A DNA stretch of 64,000 nucleotides. Origin: Bacillota bacterium. Lineage in GTDB: Bacteria; Bacillota; Clostridia; Lachnospirales; Lachnospiraceae. Location: the NCBI GenBank assembly GCA_023393095.1, contig JAEWMT010000094.1, forward strand, positions 5,174 through 69,173, written 5' to 3'. The translations under genes were made by a program, and so were the position numbers. The notes under the pieces were generated by a model. The model saw only the letters and a program-made list of their open reading frames with translations, made no database searches and was not told the origin of the DNA. Positions 22,718-31,772 of this stretch are shown in pieces (within the stretch, counting starts at the first letter, position 1; every line of letters starts with the position of its first letter).

Positions 22718-24193
22718 TTAACTTAATTTTTCTATTGCTGTTCTGATACGGTGCAGACTTTCTTCTTTACCAAGAATGCTCATAATTTCATAAGCGCCGC
22801 CCGGAGTTGACTGTTTACCGGATACTGCGGTTCTTACCGGCCATAGGCCCTGACCATTCTTAATCTCTTTTTCCTTAATATATGCCATGATAATTGCTTC
22901 GATATTCGCTTCTGTATATTCTTCAAGCATTTCAAACTGCGGCAGAAGATCCTTAAGAACCTGTAAGGAGCTTTCTGAATTGGTTTTCATCTTCTTATGT
23001 GTATACATTGCTATATCATAATCTGGCAGTTCTTCAAAGAAATCAATCATATCTTTAATATCCACAAGAGTTTCAATTCTGGTCTTAACTAGGTTAGCTA
23101 TTTTACTCAGATCCAGATCCTTCTTGATTACTTCCTTGAGGTAAGGAAGCGCCAGTTTATAATACTGTTCAAAATCCATAGCTTTCAAGTACTCACCGTT
23201 CATCCAGCGAAGCTTTACCATGTCAAATACAGCAGGTGCTTTATTGATATGAGTATAATCGAATTCACGGATCAGTTCTTCCATGGTCATAATTTCATTA
23301 TTATTAGCAGGGCTCCAACCAAGCAGCCCAACAAAATTGATAATTGCATCCGATACAAAGCCCTGTTCCAACAGGTCTTCATAGGAGGAGTGACCGCTTC
23401 GTTTGCTTAATTTCTTATGCTCCTCGTTCGTAATGAGAGGAAGATGAACATAGACAGGTTCTTCCCATCCGAAATCCTGATATAATCTCGTATATTTCGG
23501 AGTAGAGGATAGATATTCATTACCTCTGACAACATGTGAGATTTCCATCAGATGATCATCAATAACATTAGCAAAATTATAGGTAGGATATCCGTCTGAT
23601 TTAATTAAAATCATATCATCCAGTTCTTCGTTATCTACTGTGATATCCCCAAAAACAGCATCATGGAAGGTTGTATGTCCCTGTGCTGGATTATTCTGGC
23701 GAATTACATAGGGGATTCCTGCCTTTAGATTTGCTTCAATCTCTTCTTTGGAGAGATGGAGACAATGTTTATCATATTTAATGATTTCCTTAACATCCTC
23801 CTCATCCTCATTGTCCTGATTTCCCACGGTAGTTTTTAAGGAGGCTAATCTCTCCTTGGTACAAAAGCAATAATATGCGGATCCCTTTTCTATTAACTGC
23901 TTGGCATACTCAAGGTAAATGCCACTGGCCTGGCGCTCACTTTGTACGTATGGACCGTAACCGCCGTCCTTATCCGGGCCTTCGTCATGTATTAATCCGG
24001 TACCCCCAATGGTACGGTAAATAATATCAACCGCACCTTCCACAAGACGTTCCTGATCAGTATCTTCTATTCTAAGAATGAAGGATCCCTCTTCATGTTT
24101 TGCAATCAAATATTCGTATAAAGCTGTTCTTAAATTACCGACATGCATTCTTCCTGTCGGACTCGGTGCAAATCTAGTTCTTACTTTGCTCAT
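22718..24193 (-). CDS. gltX: Glutamate--tRNA ligase
   Basis: This 491-residue class I synthetase charges tRNA with glutamate in the cytoplasm. The N-terminus TRFAPSPTGRMHVGNLRTAL contains the HIGH-type motif, RIEDTDQERLVEGA follows, and the KMSKS-type motif is KKLSKRSGH at about 260. The C-terminal anticodon-binding domain is full length and ends MSILGKEESLHRIRTAIEKL. Whether it also charges tRNA-Gln, with correction by GatCAB, cannot be told here. The start follows a GAGAGGTAGAATAAC sequence; the promoter is at 24279-24306. Confidence 0.95.
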   Translation of the reverse strand: MSKVRTRFAPSPTGRMHVGNLRTALYEYLIAKHEEGSFILRIEDTDQERLVEGAVDIIYRTIGGTGLIHDEGPDKDGGYGPYVQSERQASGIYLEYAKQLIEKGSAYYCFCTKERLASLKTTVGNQDNEDEEDVKEIIKYDKHCLHLSKEEIEANLKAGIPYVIRQNNPAQGHTTFHDAVFGDITVDNEELDDMILIKSDGYPTYNFANVIDDHLMEISHVVRGNEYLSSTPKYTRLYQDFGWEEPVYVHLPLITNEEHKKLSKRSGHSSYEDLLEQGFVSDAIINFVGLLGWSPANNNEIMTMEELIREFDYTHINKAPAVFDMVKLRWMNGEYLKAMDFEQYYKLALPYLKEVIKKDLDLSKIANLVKTRIETLVDIKDMIDFFEELPDYDIAMYTHKKMKTNSESSLQVLKDLLPQFEMLEEYTEANIEAIIMAYIKEKEIKNGQGLWPVRTAVSGKQSTPGGAYEIMSILGKEESLHRIRTAIEKLS

Positions 24194-24278
24194 GTTATTC
24201 TACCTCTCAAATATATTTTATATTTTAAGTAAAGCGCCCGCGCTTATACTATTATAGCATAGTTCAATGTCTGACGAC

Positions 24279-24306
24279 ATTATACCATAACTTAATTAAA
24301 AATCAA
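24279..24306 (-). promoter_or_regulatory. gltX promoter
   Basis: On the minus strand TTGATT (24306-24301), a 16-base spacer and an extended -10 TGGTATAAT (TATAAT at 24284-24279) match sigma-A. A second TGCTATAAT lies closer to the gene, near 24251-24256, without a good -35. Confidence 0.65.
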
Positions 24307-24430
24307 ATTCTTTTAGATGTACGAACCGACTCGAACCTAAAAAGAGTTATCATTCAGCCGGTATAACCGGGAGTCGTAGGGAATTACTGTAATGCACGGT
24401 TTGGGATACATATAGTCTAAACTATAAAAA

Positions 24431-24470
24431 ATAAGGTGTCCTATAAGCAAAATGCTTTTAGACACCTTAT
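24431..24470 (-). terminator. Terminator of the ABC/CARDB operon
   Basis: ATAAGGTGTC (24431-24440) pairs with GACACCTTAT (24461-24470). On the minus strand the stem is followed by TTTTTTATAG. Confidence 0.9.
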
Positions 24471-24506
24471 TTAAGTCTTTACTCTACTTTATGTACCACG
24501 AAGAGA

Positions 24507-25835
24507 TTAATTTTCTGTTTTCATTGCTTCAATTGCTTTTATCTTTGTTGCTCTTCGGGCGGGAAAATATCCAGAAATCAGACCAACTGCAATTGCTATC
24601 CCCAGAGAAGTAAATGGTAAATAAAACGGAATAATAGAGAACTTTGTACCTGTCATATCTCCGGTATAGCCACCCGACATAAGTGAACTGAATATAGGTG
24701 CCCCGTATTTATTGATTGCCCAGGAAGTAATGTAACCTAATAAAATCCCTATCAAACCACCGAGCAACCCAATCGTTGCAGCTTCAAACAGGAAAAGTTT
24801 ACGGATATCGCCAATCATACATCCGAGTACTTTCATAATCCCAATTTCCTTGGTGCGCTCGTAAATAGACATAACCATGGTATTTGCGATACTGATTGCC
24901 GAAGCAAACATTACGATAATCCCCATAACAAGTAGAATCAACTGAATATTTTGGGAAGCTTTTTTCAGCGGCAGCAAATACTGAATCATACTTTGAGATT
25001 GAAACCCTAGTTCTTTAATCTTATCCTGTACTTCTTCCACATTGCTGATATTATCCACATTCAGCTTAATTGTAAAGTAGGATTGAAAGCCTAACATAGC
25101 TTTTTTACGATCTTCCCTAGATAAAGTTGCACAATATTTTTTATATAGCATCTTAAAGTAATTTAAATCAACATAAACATTACTATCAAATTCACTGTTT
25201 GACTGAACCATTTTAGAGATATTTCTTAGCGGTAAGCTGAATTCTCTTTTTTTATCTACCGCTTGAAATTGATTAAATTTCAAATAAACTCTGCTTTTTT
25301 GTATATCAATATTTATCATATTCCCGTTTTTGGAGTTCGGATCGGCAAATCCATAAATCGCTTGTGATCCAAATACAATGGGTGATTTATACTCGTCAGA
25401 GGGAAATTTACCATACTCAAGCTGCGGAAAATCAAAAGCAGCAAACGTTTCTCTGTCCATCGCTGTCAAGCTAATCCAGGTTTCGTATCTTCCTGAATAC
25501 AAGATAGCACTTTGATTAATTACCGGAGTTACTGCCCTGACATGTTTGATTTTCTTAATCTGTTCCACCAGATTATCATCCAGTATCTGCTTAGTACTAT
25601 TAACATATTTTCCTTCTTCGTCCATCACGTCGGCATAATTGTAAACATTAATGATAGTCAGCCCGCCCTGTGTCATTATCAGCTTTTTGAAATTATCATT
25701 AACACCATAGCCTATGGATATCGTAATAATAATACATAGGGTACCTATTAAAACTCCCAAGGTTGTTAAAATAGACCTAGTCTTTCTACGAGAAAGGTTC
25801 TTCATACCCATGATAAAAAGATCACTAATCTTCAT
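24507..25835 (-). CDS. ABC transporter permease, MacB/FtsX type
   Basis: This 442-residue permease has the MacB topology: one N-terminal helix (SILTTLGVLIGTLCIIITIS), a large extracytoplasmic domain (about 45-300), and three C-terminal helices in the FtsX domain (LILLVMGIIVMFASAISIAN, LFLFEAATIGLLGGLIGILL and the last before the RRATKIKAIEAMKTEN tail). ATG 25835 is chosen over an in-frame TTG at 25844 and overlaps the preceding small gene by 11 bases. It is the last gene of the ATPase-CARDB-small protein-permease operon. Such systems move peptides or work as mechanical switches on envelope proteins. Confidence 0.88.
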   Translation of the reverse strand: MKISDLFIMGMKNLSRRKTRSILTTLGVLIGTLCIIITISIGYGVNDNFKKLIMTQGGLTIINVYNYADVMDEEGKYVNSTKQILDDNLVEQIKKIKHVRAVTPVINQSAILYSGRYETWISLTAMDRETFAAFDFPQLEYGKFPSDEYKSPIVFGSQAIYGFADPNSKNGNMINIDIQKSRVYLKFNQFQAVDKKREFSLPLRNISKMVQSNSEFDSNVYVDLNYFKMLYKKYCATLSREDRKKAMLGFQSYFTIKLNVDNISNVEEVQDKIKELGFQSQSMIQYLLPLKKASQNIQLILLVMGIIVMFASAISIANTMVMSIYERTKEIGIMKVLGCMIGDIRKLFLFEAATIGLLGGLIGILLGYITSWAINKYGAPIFSSLMSGGYTGDMTGTKFSIIPFYLPFTSLGIAIAVGLISGYFPARRATKIKAIEAMKTEN

Positions 25836-26094
25836 ATAGATCAATTCCTTTTTTTATTCTTCTTTTTGCCAGAAATGCGCCAAAGGCAACACTGACCAAA
25901 AGAACAGCTGCTGATATTCCAAGAACAAAAGGCCAAGAGGATAATAACGTATCTTTTCCTAGTGCCCCATTACTCATTGTAGGATCTACTGTATAGCTAC
26001 TGCCTGAGACTCCTGCCCCATCCACAGTCATTGACTGACCTGAAACTGCCATGCCCACAACATATGCAGTATTGTTTATTAATATTGTTTCCAT
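25825..26094 (-). CDS. Small single-pass membrane protein of the ABC operon
   Basis: This 89-residue protein is not recognised. It has a Ser/Gly-rich N-terminal part (SGQSMTVDGAGVSGSSYTVD), one membrane helix (WPFVLGISAAVLLVSVAFGA) and a basic cytoplasmic end (KRRIKKGIDLYED), so the N-terminus is likely outside the cell. It lies between the CARDB protein and the permease and overlaps the permease start by 11 bases. It may be an accessory subunit of the exporter. ATG 26094 is selected by GGAGGATTAT; an ATG 12 bases upstream lacks a ribosome site. Confidence 0.65.
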   Translation of the reverse strand: METILINNTAYVVGMAVSGQSMTVDGAGVSGSSYTVDPTMSNGALGKDTLLSSWPFVLGISAAVLLVSVAFGAFLAKRRIKKGIDLYED

Positions 26095-26155
26095 ATAATC
26101 CTCCATTTCTATTAAGTCTGCTCTATGTATTTGTGTTTTTTAATCCTTTATTCGC

Positions 26156-28588
26156 TTACTCCTGCTCATTTGTACGTAGTTTTGATTTATATAAACCTAT
26201 AATAAGCTTTCTTGTTAAAGGTATAAAGATTGAACAAATTGCTATCTGAACGAGTAGAAAGGCCCAGATTGGTAGAATATCTTTTTTACCTACGATTGCT
26301 CCCGGATTCATGGTATCCACCGCACCATCATTACCGATTCCACCATCCGCCGGTGCTGCAGCCATGACATCCTGCTCAAAATCCTTCTTTAATTCTATCG
26401 TGTCACCATTACTATCCTCATAACTTATTTTCAAGGTTCCTTTTGCCTTACCCTCCATATTTGGAATTACATCAAATTGTACGTTGGAGGATGCTCCTGC
26501 TTCAACATTACCAATATAATATGAACTTCCATCCGCTTTGGTAAACCCATCACCTTCCAGGGCGACTATTACATTATTCAGCGTAGCCTTACCCATGTTA
26601 TAGAAGTCAAATATAAGTGTTGCGGTTCCTCCTACTGTAACACTGCCATCAAAGGATGAAATTGAAATATTATCAGCAACAGGGCGCGCATTTTCCTCTG
26701 CGTTAAGGTTTAAGGTTTCTACTTTTTTCAAACCCACTTCACCGGTCTCAGTATTCGGCTTAATTCCGTCATATTCATATTCAATTGTTAAGGTGATCGG
26801 ATAAGCCTTGGTTGTAGCATCCGATTTAACCTTCATTTCAATCGTTTTTTCAACCGTCTCGCCAGGTTTCATCTTATTTATAAAGAAGCTGTTGCTTCCC
26901 TGTGTTACTGTGAAAACATTATCGGCCTGTGTTAAGGTTACCGCTATGTTTTTTGCAGTAATGGAAGCGTTGGTATTATAAATATCAAAAGTAAGATGAA
27001 AGGTTGATCCTGCTTTCAGCTCGTCATTATCGGTCGTATATTTGCTTACGATCAGCTTGGGAATACTGCTGCTACCAGCATCATTTAAAACATCACGGAC
27101 CGGTATAACTGCAGTTCCTTCTCCCCCGGTGTAGGTATATTTCAGGGATAAATTATTAAAACCTTCCGTAATACTGGTGGATACGATAAAGGGCATAGTA
27201 ATCTTAACTTTACCGCCTGCCTTTAATTTTTCTATGTATTTATATGGATCAGAATCAACCGGGATAAAGGTCGTACCTGTTAAACCATCTGCAAATAATT
27301 TAATTTCATTGGCCTCCACATTACTTTTGTTTTGAAGTGTGAAAGTAACCTGCATTTTATCACCTGCCAACGGTTTTTGGGGAGACTGTGCCACATTGCT
27401 GATTACAAGATTGGGAGTGCCGGCTGTCGTTGTTGTTGCGGTTACATCGACATATACGGTCTGTGATAAAGTATGTTTTGTATCGGCTTCATCCAAATAT
27501 GTAATATCAATCACTAGACTTTTCATACCACCGGTCGCATATTTTGATACAATTAGAGGTATTTTCACCGTCGCCTTTTTATCTTTTTTCATACTACCTG
27601 ATAGTGTAATGCCATCCGAATAATAATTTTTGATTATTCCATCCTGCGAGATACTCGATGAATTGATATTAGCTATTATCTCTTTTGCAGTACCGCTTCC
27701 GGTATTTTGTAAATCAACAGCTAAATTAAACTTATCACCAGGTTCTAGGTTGCTACCATATGTAACATTAGTAACCTTTAGATTAGATGGTGATACACTT
27801 GAGGTAAGAGTGACATTAAATTTATAGGATGAAGATAAAGAACTTCCATCTATGTTTTTATAGGTAAACCCTGCTGCCAAAGTATTTTTTCCTGTATTAG
27901 CCGTTGGAAGTATGGAAACCTGTAGAGAAATATTCTTTGCAGCTCCCGGAGCCAGATTACCAATCTTTATCCTATCTGCTGTATAATCTTTTTCCAAGAC
28001 TGTTCCATAATCCATGGTCAAATATACACTTTTAGCAGTTATTTCACCCTCGTTTGTCACAGTAAAGGATAGCTCTGCACCACTGCCAATATTTTTATTA
28101 CTAAGGGCTACTTTACTTATGGTTAACTGCGCCGGTTCTTTTTCGTCTTGAATCTTAAAGCTGGTCGTTAATGTAAAAGTTTTATCTTCCATCGTTACAT
28201 AATCATAATAATTAAAATTTATATTAATGGGATAGTTTTTGATTTCAGCAGTCTCATTTACAGTGACATCAAATTCTAAATTTGTTACAATATTTGCTGA
28301 AATTCCAGTAACCTTGGATCCATTTATATTCAAAGTAGGTCTAGAAATAGTAAAGGGTGCATCCTTTGTATTAATCGTAATATTAGGAGCAACTATATAG
28401 TTCTTTGCACTAATTGGTATTTTTATATGGGTTGTCTGACCTGGTGTTACTATTAAGTCAGTATTATCCGTGATATATACATCATCATATGTATCTGCCT
28501 TAACCTGGATCACATTACCCATATTGGTGGTTAAGATTAATGCTAAAGCGATCATCATTATAAATAATTTCTTTATTCTCATTCTCAT
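26156..28588 (-). CDS. Large CARDB-type surface protein, membrane-anchored at both ends
   Basis: This 810-residue protein has an N-terminal signal sequence (LFIMMIALALILTTNMGNVI), then at least five beta-sandwich repeats of the CARDB/COG1361 type, each with a core such as LTISKVALSNKNIGSGAELS, LKVTNVTYGSNLEPGDKFNL or LVISNVAQSPQKPLAGDKMQ, and a C-terminal membrane helix (WAFLLVQIAICSIFIPLTRK) with a short basic tail. Repeats 1-3 share the NxGxGxAKxI-like ending. Most of it is outside the cell. It sits between the ATPase and permease genes, so it probably acts with the exporter. Function is unknown. Confidence 0.8.
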   Translation of the reverse strand: MRMRIKKLFIMMIALALILTTNMGNVIQVKADTYDDVYITDNTDLIVTPGQTTHIKIPISAKNYIVAPNITINTKDAPFTISRPTLNINGSKVTGISANIVTNLEFDVTVNETAEIKNYPININFNYYDYVTMEDKTFTLTTSFKIQDEKEPAQLTISKVALSNKNIGSGAELSFTVTNEGEITAKSVYLTMDYGTVLEKDYTADRIKIGNLAPGAAKNISLQVSILPTANTGKNTLAAGFTYKNIDGSSLSSSYKFNVTLTSSVSPSNLKVTNVTYGSNLEPGDKFNLAVDLQNTGSGTAKEIIANINSSSISQDGIIKNYYSDGITLSGSMKKDKKATVKIPLIVSKYATGGMKSLVIDITYLDEADTKHTLSQTVYVDVTATTTTAGTPNLVISNVAQSPQKPLAGDKMQVTFTLQNKSNVEANEIKLFADGLTGTTFIPVDSDPYKYIEKLKAGGKVKITMPFIVSTSITEGFNNLSLKYTYTGGEGTAVIPVRDVLNDAGSSSIPKLIVSKYTTDNDELKAGSTFHLTFDIYNTNASITAKNIAVTLTQADNVFTVTQGSNSFFINKMKPGETVEKTIEMKVKSDATTKAYPITLTIEYEYDGIKPNTETGEVGLKKVETLNLNAEENARPVADNISISSFDGSVTVGGTATLIFDFYNMGKATLNNVIVALEGDGFTKADGSSYYIGNVEAGASSNVQFDVIPNMEGKAKGTLKISYEDSNGDTIELKKDFEQDVMAAAPADGGIGNDGAVDTMNPGAIVGKKDILPIWAFLLVQIAICSIFIPLTRKLIIGLYKSKLRTNEQE

Positions 28589-28636
28589 TATTTTTCCCTC
28601 TGCTTCCTTCCATACTTAAATTTTCAAGCTATATAA

Positions 28637-29497
28637 TTAGGATATCTCTGATAATATCTCGGTTTCAATTACTGATTGCGTACTGTTGTTTATTACTGCA
28701 TTTTCCACCGTTACTCCTTCTGTAACTGTTTCTGATAAGATTGCTTCTTCTATTATCTCTTCTGTATCCTGTTTCTCCATGCTACCATCATTTTTATTCC
28801 TTATTTCTATCTCTTCAAGCTTACCGTCTGATATATGAATTATTTTATCTGCATATTCAGCTAATTTTCTGTCATGTGTTACCATGACAATTGTCTGATT
28901 ATTTGTCTTTGCTATATTTTTGATTAAGTCCATAACTTCCTTTGATGTCTTTGAATCCAGATTACCGGTCGGTTCATCTGCAAATACAATCTCGGGCTTA
29001 CTTACAAATGCTCTCGCTATACCTACCCTTTGTTGCTGACCACCGCTCATTTCCTTGGGTTTATGTCTTAAACGTGAACCTAACCCTACTTGTACGAGCA
29101 TTTCTTTCGCAAGCTTTTTCCTTCGCTTCGTATTGACATGTTTAAATATCAGAGGAAGTTCAACGTTTTCCAGAGCAGTCATGGAGTTCATCAGATTATA
29201 GGATTGAAATACAAAGCCAAGCGTGTTCTGTCTGAACTTAGCCAAACTTTTCTCCCCCATTTTATGTATGTTCTTTCCTTTTATAATAATCTTACCAGTA
29301 CTTAGTTTTTCAATCCCGGCCATAAGATTTAATAAGGTAGACTTTCCTGATCCGGATGCCCCATAAAGGCAGCAGAATTCCCCTTTGCTAATTGTAAAAC
29401 TAACATTATCTACCGCACAGATCCGTTCCTTACCCATCCTGTAGATCTTCTTGACATTCTTAACTTCAATAATATTTTCATTCATACTGCCTTCCAT
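28637..29497 (-). CDS. ABC transporter ATP-binding protein, MacB/LolD type
   Basis: This 286-residue ATPase has Walker A CLYGASGSGKSTLLN (about 41-55), signature MSGGQQQRVGIARAF, Walker B IVFADEPTGNLDSKT and an H-loop MVTHDRKL. Residues 235-286 form an extra C-terminal tail rich in Glu, Val and Thr that normal MacB-type ATPases of about 225-235 residues lack. It is the first gene of the four-gene exporter operon. ATG 29497 has AAGGTG ahead of it; an ATG four codons later is a close alternative. Confidence 0.88.
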   Translation of the reverse strand: MEGSMNENIIEVKNVKKIYRMGKERICAVDNVSFTISKGEFCCLYGASGSGKSTLLNLMAGIEKLSTGKIIIKGKNIHKMGEKSLAKFRQNTLGFVFQSYNLMNSMTALENVELPLIFKHVNTKRRKKLAKEMLVQVGLGSRLRHKPKEMSGGQQQRVGIARAFVSKPEIVFADEPTGNLDSKTSKEVMDLIKNIAKTNNQTIVMVTHDRKLAEYADKIIHISDGKLEEIEIRNKNDGSMEKQDTEEIIEEAILSETVTEGVTVENAVINNSTQSVIETEILSEIS

Positions 29498-29751
29498 TTT
29501 TCACCTTCCCGACTAGGCCTGTATCAGGCATTAACTAGTATCAATGTTACACTAAAATTATTAAATAATGACTATTATATTTCTTAATTTTACCTTAAAA
29601 GTTGTTAAGTTTTATGTAATATATGGCAAGTATTTTATATAATTTATTAATAAAAAGGATCTGCCGTTCATTTAATAATGAGCCTGCAAATCCTTAATGT
29701 AATAATAAATAATTTTTCTTCTATTTTTATTTTATAATTTATTCTATATTT

Positions 29752-31002
29752 TTATTTTATATTTTTATTCTGTCTTATCATTTCGTCCGCTATTCTGATC
29801 TTAGTCGAATTCTCTTTGTTCTTAATTTCTTCCTTATGCTGCAATCTATGATTGATAAAACGTACAAATACAAGTTTAAAGTACGCACCAACCGGAACAG
29901 CTAAAAGCATACCAAGGAAGCCTCCCACAGCACTGCCTATTATAATTGAGATGATAATGATCAAAGGATGAATTTTAATAGAGCTGCTTAACAGCTTAGG
30001 ACCGATAAAATTACCATCCAATGCCTGTACTACAAACAGAGCAATCAGCGAAACAATGAGCGTTTGCATTTCTCCATTCATCAAGCACACCAAAGTTGTA
30101 CTTACGTATGCCACAATCGGGCCAAAGTATGGTATTAGGTTACCGATACCGGCACAGATACCAATAACCACTGAAAACTTAACCCCGGTTACTGATAGAA
30201 CCAGACTGATTAATAACATCATAACAAACGCATCCGTAAGCTGACCTCTGATATAACCTGAGAAAACTCTATCCAGATCAAGTGCAATGGTGCTCAGTCT
30301 TTTATTTGCTTTTTCACTGAATAATGCGCGACATACTTTTCCCAGATATGATAAAAACATTTTACCATCAATCATAAAATAGCAGCCAATAATAAAACTG
30401 AAAATAAAAGTCGTCAGGTATCCAGATATGTTCGTTATGGAAGTCAAAGCAGATGTAGCAATATCCTTTAAATGGTTGAGTATAAAATTCGTTGCATCTG
30501 CAAAGTATTTATCAAATTCCGGTGATTGGATATTAAATTGTAAAAGCTTATCCCTCAGCGAATCATAGAATCCATCAAAGTTATTCTTATATTCCTGCGC
30601 CAGCTTTATGATATCATCAAAGCTTGCTAGTCTGATCTGATCCGTTACAGTAAAAACAAGTAAGGAAATCAGGGCTGTCGCGGCTACAAACAATATTGCA
30701 ACTGAAGTGACAACAGCCCAGGTTCTAGGTGCCACAATTTTCTGAAACGGCTTTTTATCCTTTAACTTGCGGTACTCTTTCTCAAAGATATCTACGAGAG
30801 GATCCATGATATAGGCAAAAACAAAGCCTAAAATGATGGGTTTCAATACTTTGACACCCCAATTTAATTTATCACAAACTAAGGTAGCCACAATGGATAT
30901 ATTCTTTAGTATCAAGCTTAAAGAGTAGATGATTACTACGGTTATTATCACATACAGAGAAATCTGCAAATATTTTCTATTGATTTTATCTTTCCATTTC
31001 AT
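29752..31002 (-). CDS. AI-2E family transporter (PerM/YtvI-like)
   Basis: This 416-residue membrane protein belongs to the AI-2E/UPF0118 family with about eight helices: an N-terminal pair (YVIITVVIIYSLSLILKNIS and PIILGFVFAYIMDPLVDIFE), a central soluble region, and the conserved C-terminal core FIGPKLLSSSIKIHPLIIII with GGFLGMLLAVPVGAYFKLVF. Members export small molecules or work as Na/H antiporters; the name does not prove autoinducer-2 transport. It starts 10 bases after the cytidylate-kinase-like gene, so they form an operon. Confidence 0.85.
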   Translation of the reverse strand: MKWKDKINRKYLQISLYVIITVVIIYSLSLILKNISIVATLVCDKLNWGVKVLKPIILGFVFAYIMDPLVDIFEKEYRKLKDKKPFQKIVAPRTWAVVTSVAILFVAATALISLLVFTVTDQIRLASFDDIIKLAQEYKNNFDGFYDSLRDKLLQFNIQSPEFDKYFADATNFILNHLKDIATSALTSITNISGYLTTFIFSFIIGCYFMIDGKMFLSYLGKVCRALFSEKANKRLSTIALDLDRVFSGYIRGQLTDAFVMMLLISLVLSVTGVKFSVVIGICAGIGNLIPYFGPIVAYVSTTLVCLMNGEMQTLIVSLIALFVVQALDGNFIGPKLLSSSIKIHPLIIIISIIIGSAVGGFLGMLLAVPVGAYFKLVFVRFINHRLQHKEEIKNKENSTKIRIADEMIRQNKNIK

Positions 31003-31012
31003 CAGTCTGCTT

Positions 31013-31633
31013 TCATTCCCCTTTCCCGCATTCTAGAAAGCGGAAGATGCAATCTACTGAATTATCAATACCAATAAAGTCACTTTTTATTGACAGATGA
31101 TAATTCTCGGCTTTACCCCATTTTTCATCCGCATGATAATTATAGTAATTTGCTCTGCTTTTATCTGTTTTAATAATTTCTTCTTCCGCCTTGTTTTCTT
31201 TTAATCCATACAGGCTGATTGCTCTTTTCTTGCGAAATTCCAGATCTGCCCAGATAAAAACATGAACTACATTCTTGTAATCCCTTAATACATAATCCGC
31301 ACACCGTCCAACTATAACACAAGGCCCTTCCTTTGCTATCTTACGTATCATATTGGATTGTGCCAGAAACAGCTGATCATCCAAAGATAAATGGGTAAAA
31401 CCGACATCCGGATTACCATAGGCTCCCATACCCATGACGATGGAATATAATAGACTATGTGTCGCTTTTTTTTCTGCATTTTCAAAGGCTTTTTCTGAAA
31501 AGCCACTTTCTTTGGCTGCCCTTGTAATTAGTTCATTATCGTAAAACGGAATACCCAGCTTCTGAGCTAGCTTCTCACCGATTTCTCTTCCGCCGCTTCC
31601 ATATTGTCTGCTAATCGTTATGATTTGATTCAT
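31013..31633 (-). CDS. Cytidylate kinase-like protein
   Basis: This 206-residue protein belongs to the cytidylate kinase-like family. It starts MNQIITISRQYGSGGREIGE, a modified P-loop, then KLAQKLGIPFYDNELI, and has CVIVGRCADYVLRDY and a lid-like KKRAISLYG segment. Substrate is unknown; the family is distinct from Cmk. It is cotranscribed with the AI-2E family gene. Confidence 0.8.
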   Translation of the reverse strand: MNQIITISRQYGSGGREIGEKLAQKLGIPFYDNELITRAAKESGFSEKAFENAEKKATHSLLYSIVMGMGAYGNPDVGFTHLSLDDQLFLAQSNMIRKIAKEGPCVIVGRCADYVLRDYKNVVHVFIWADLEFRKKRAISLYGLKENKAEEEIIKTDKSRANYYNYHADEKWGKAENYHLSIKSDFIGIDNSVDCIFRFLECGKGE

Positions 31634-31772
31634 AGCATGCCCCCCTATTCAATTATGGCTCCAATCGGATACCCAAGCGAGTTTGGTATCCTCATTACAC
31701 TTTTAGTATATCATAATTATATGGAGGGTTGTAGTTGTTTCTTGATAAAATTTACATTAATAATTTTTTATT

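Larger units (their letters stand above)
24194..24506. other. Spacer with gltX promoter and ABC operon terminator
   Basis: No gene is seen. It contains the gltX promoter (24279-24306) and the strong terminator of the upstream leftward ABC operon (24431-24470). The rest shows nothing recognisable. Confidence 0.6.

Noticed and set aside
24279..24306. T-box or other riboswitch in the gltX leader
   Set aside because: The leader from the predicted promoter to the start codon is only about 85 bases and shows no T-box sequence or specifier structure.
29752..31002. Autoinducer-2 exporter role for the AI-2E family protein
   Set aside because: The family name reflects one early report; members have varied transport roles and no luxS or lsr gene is nearby.
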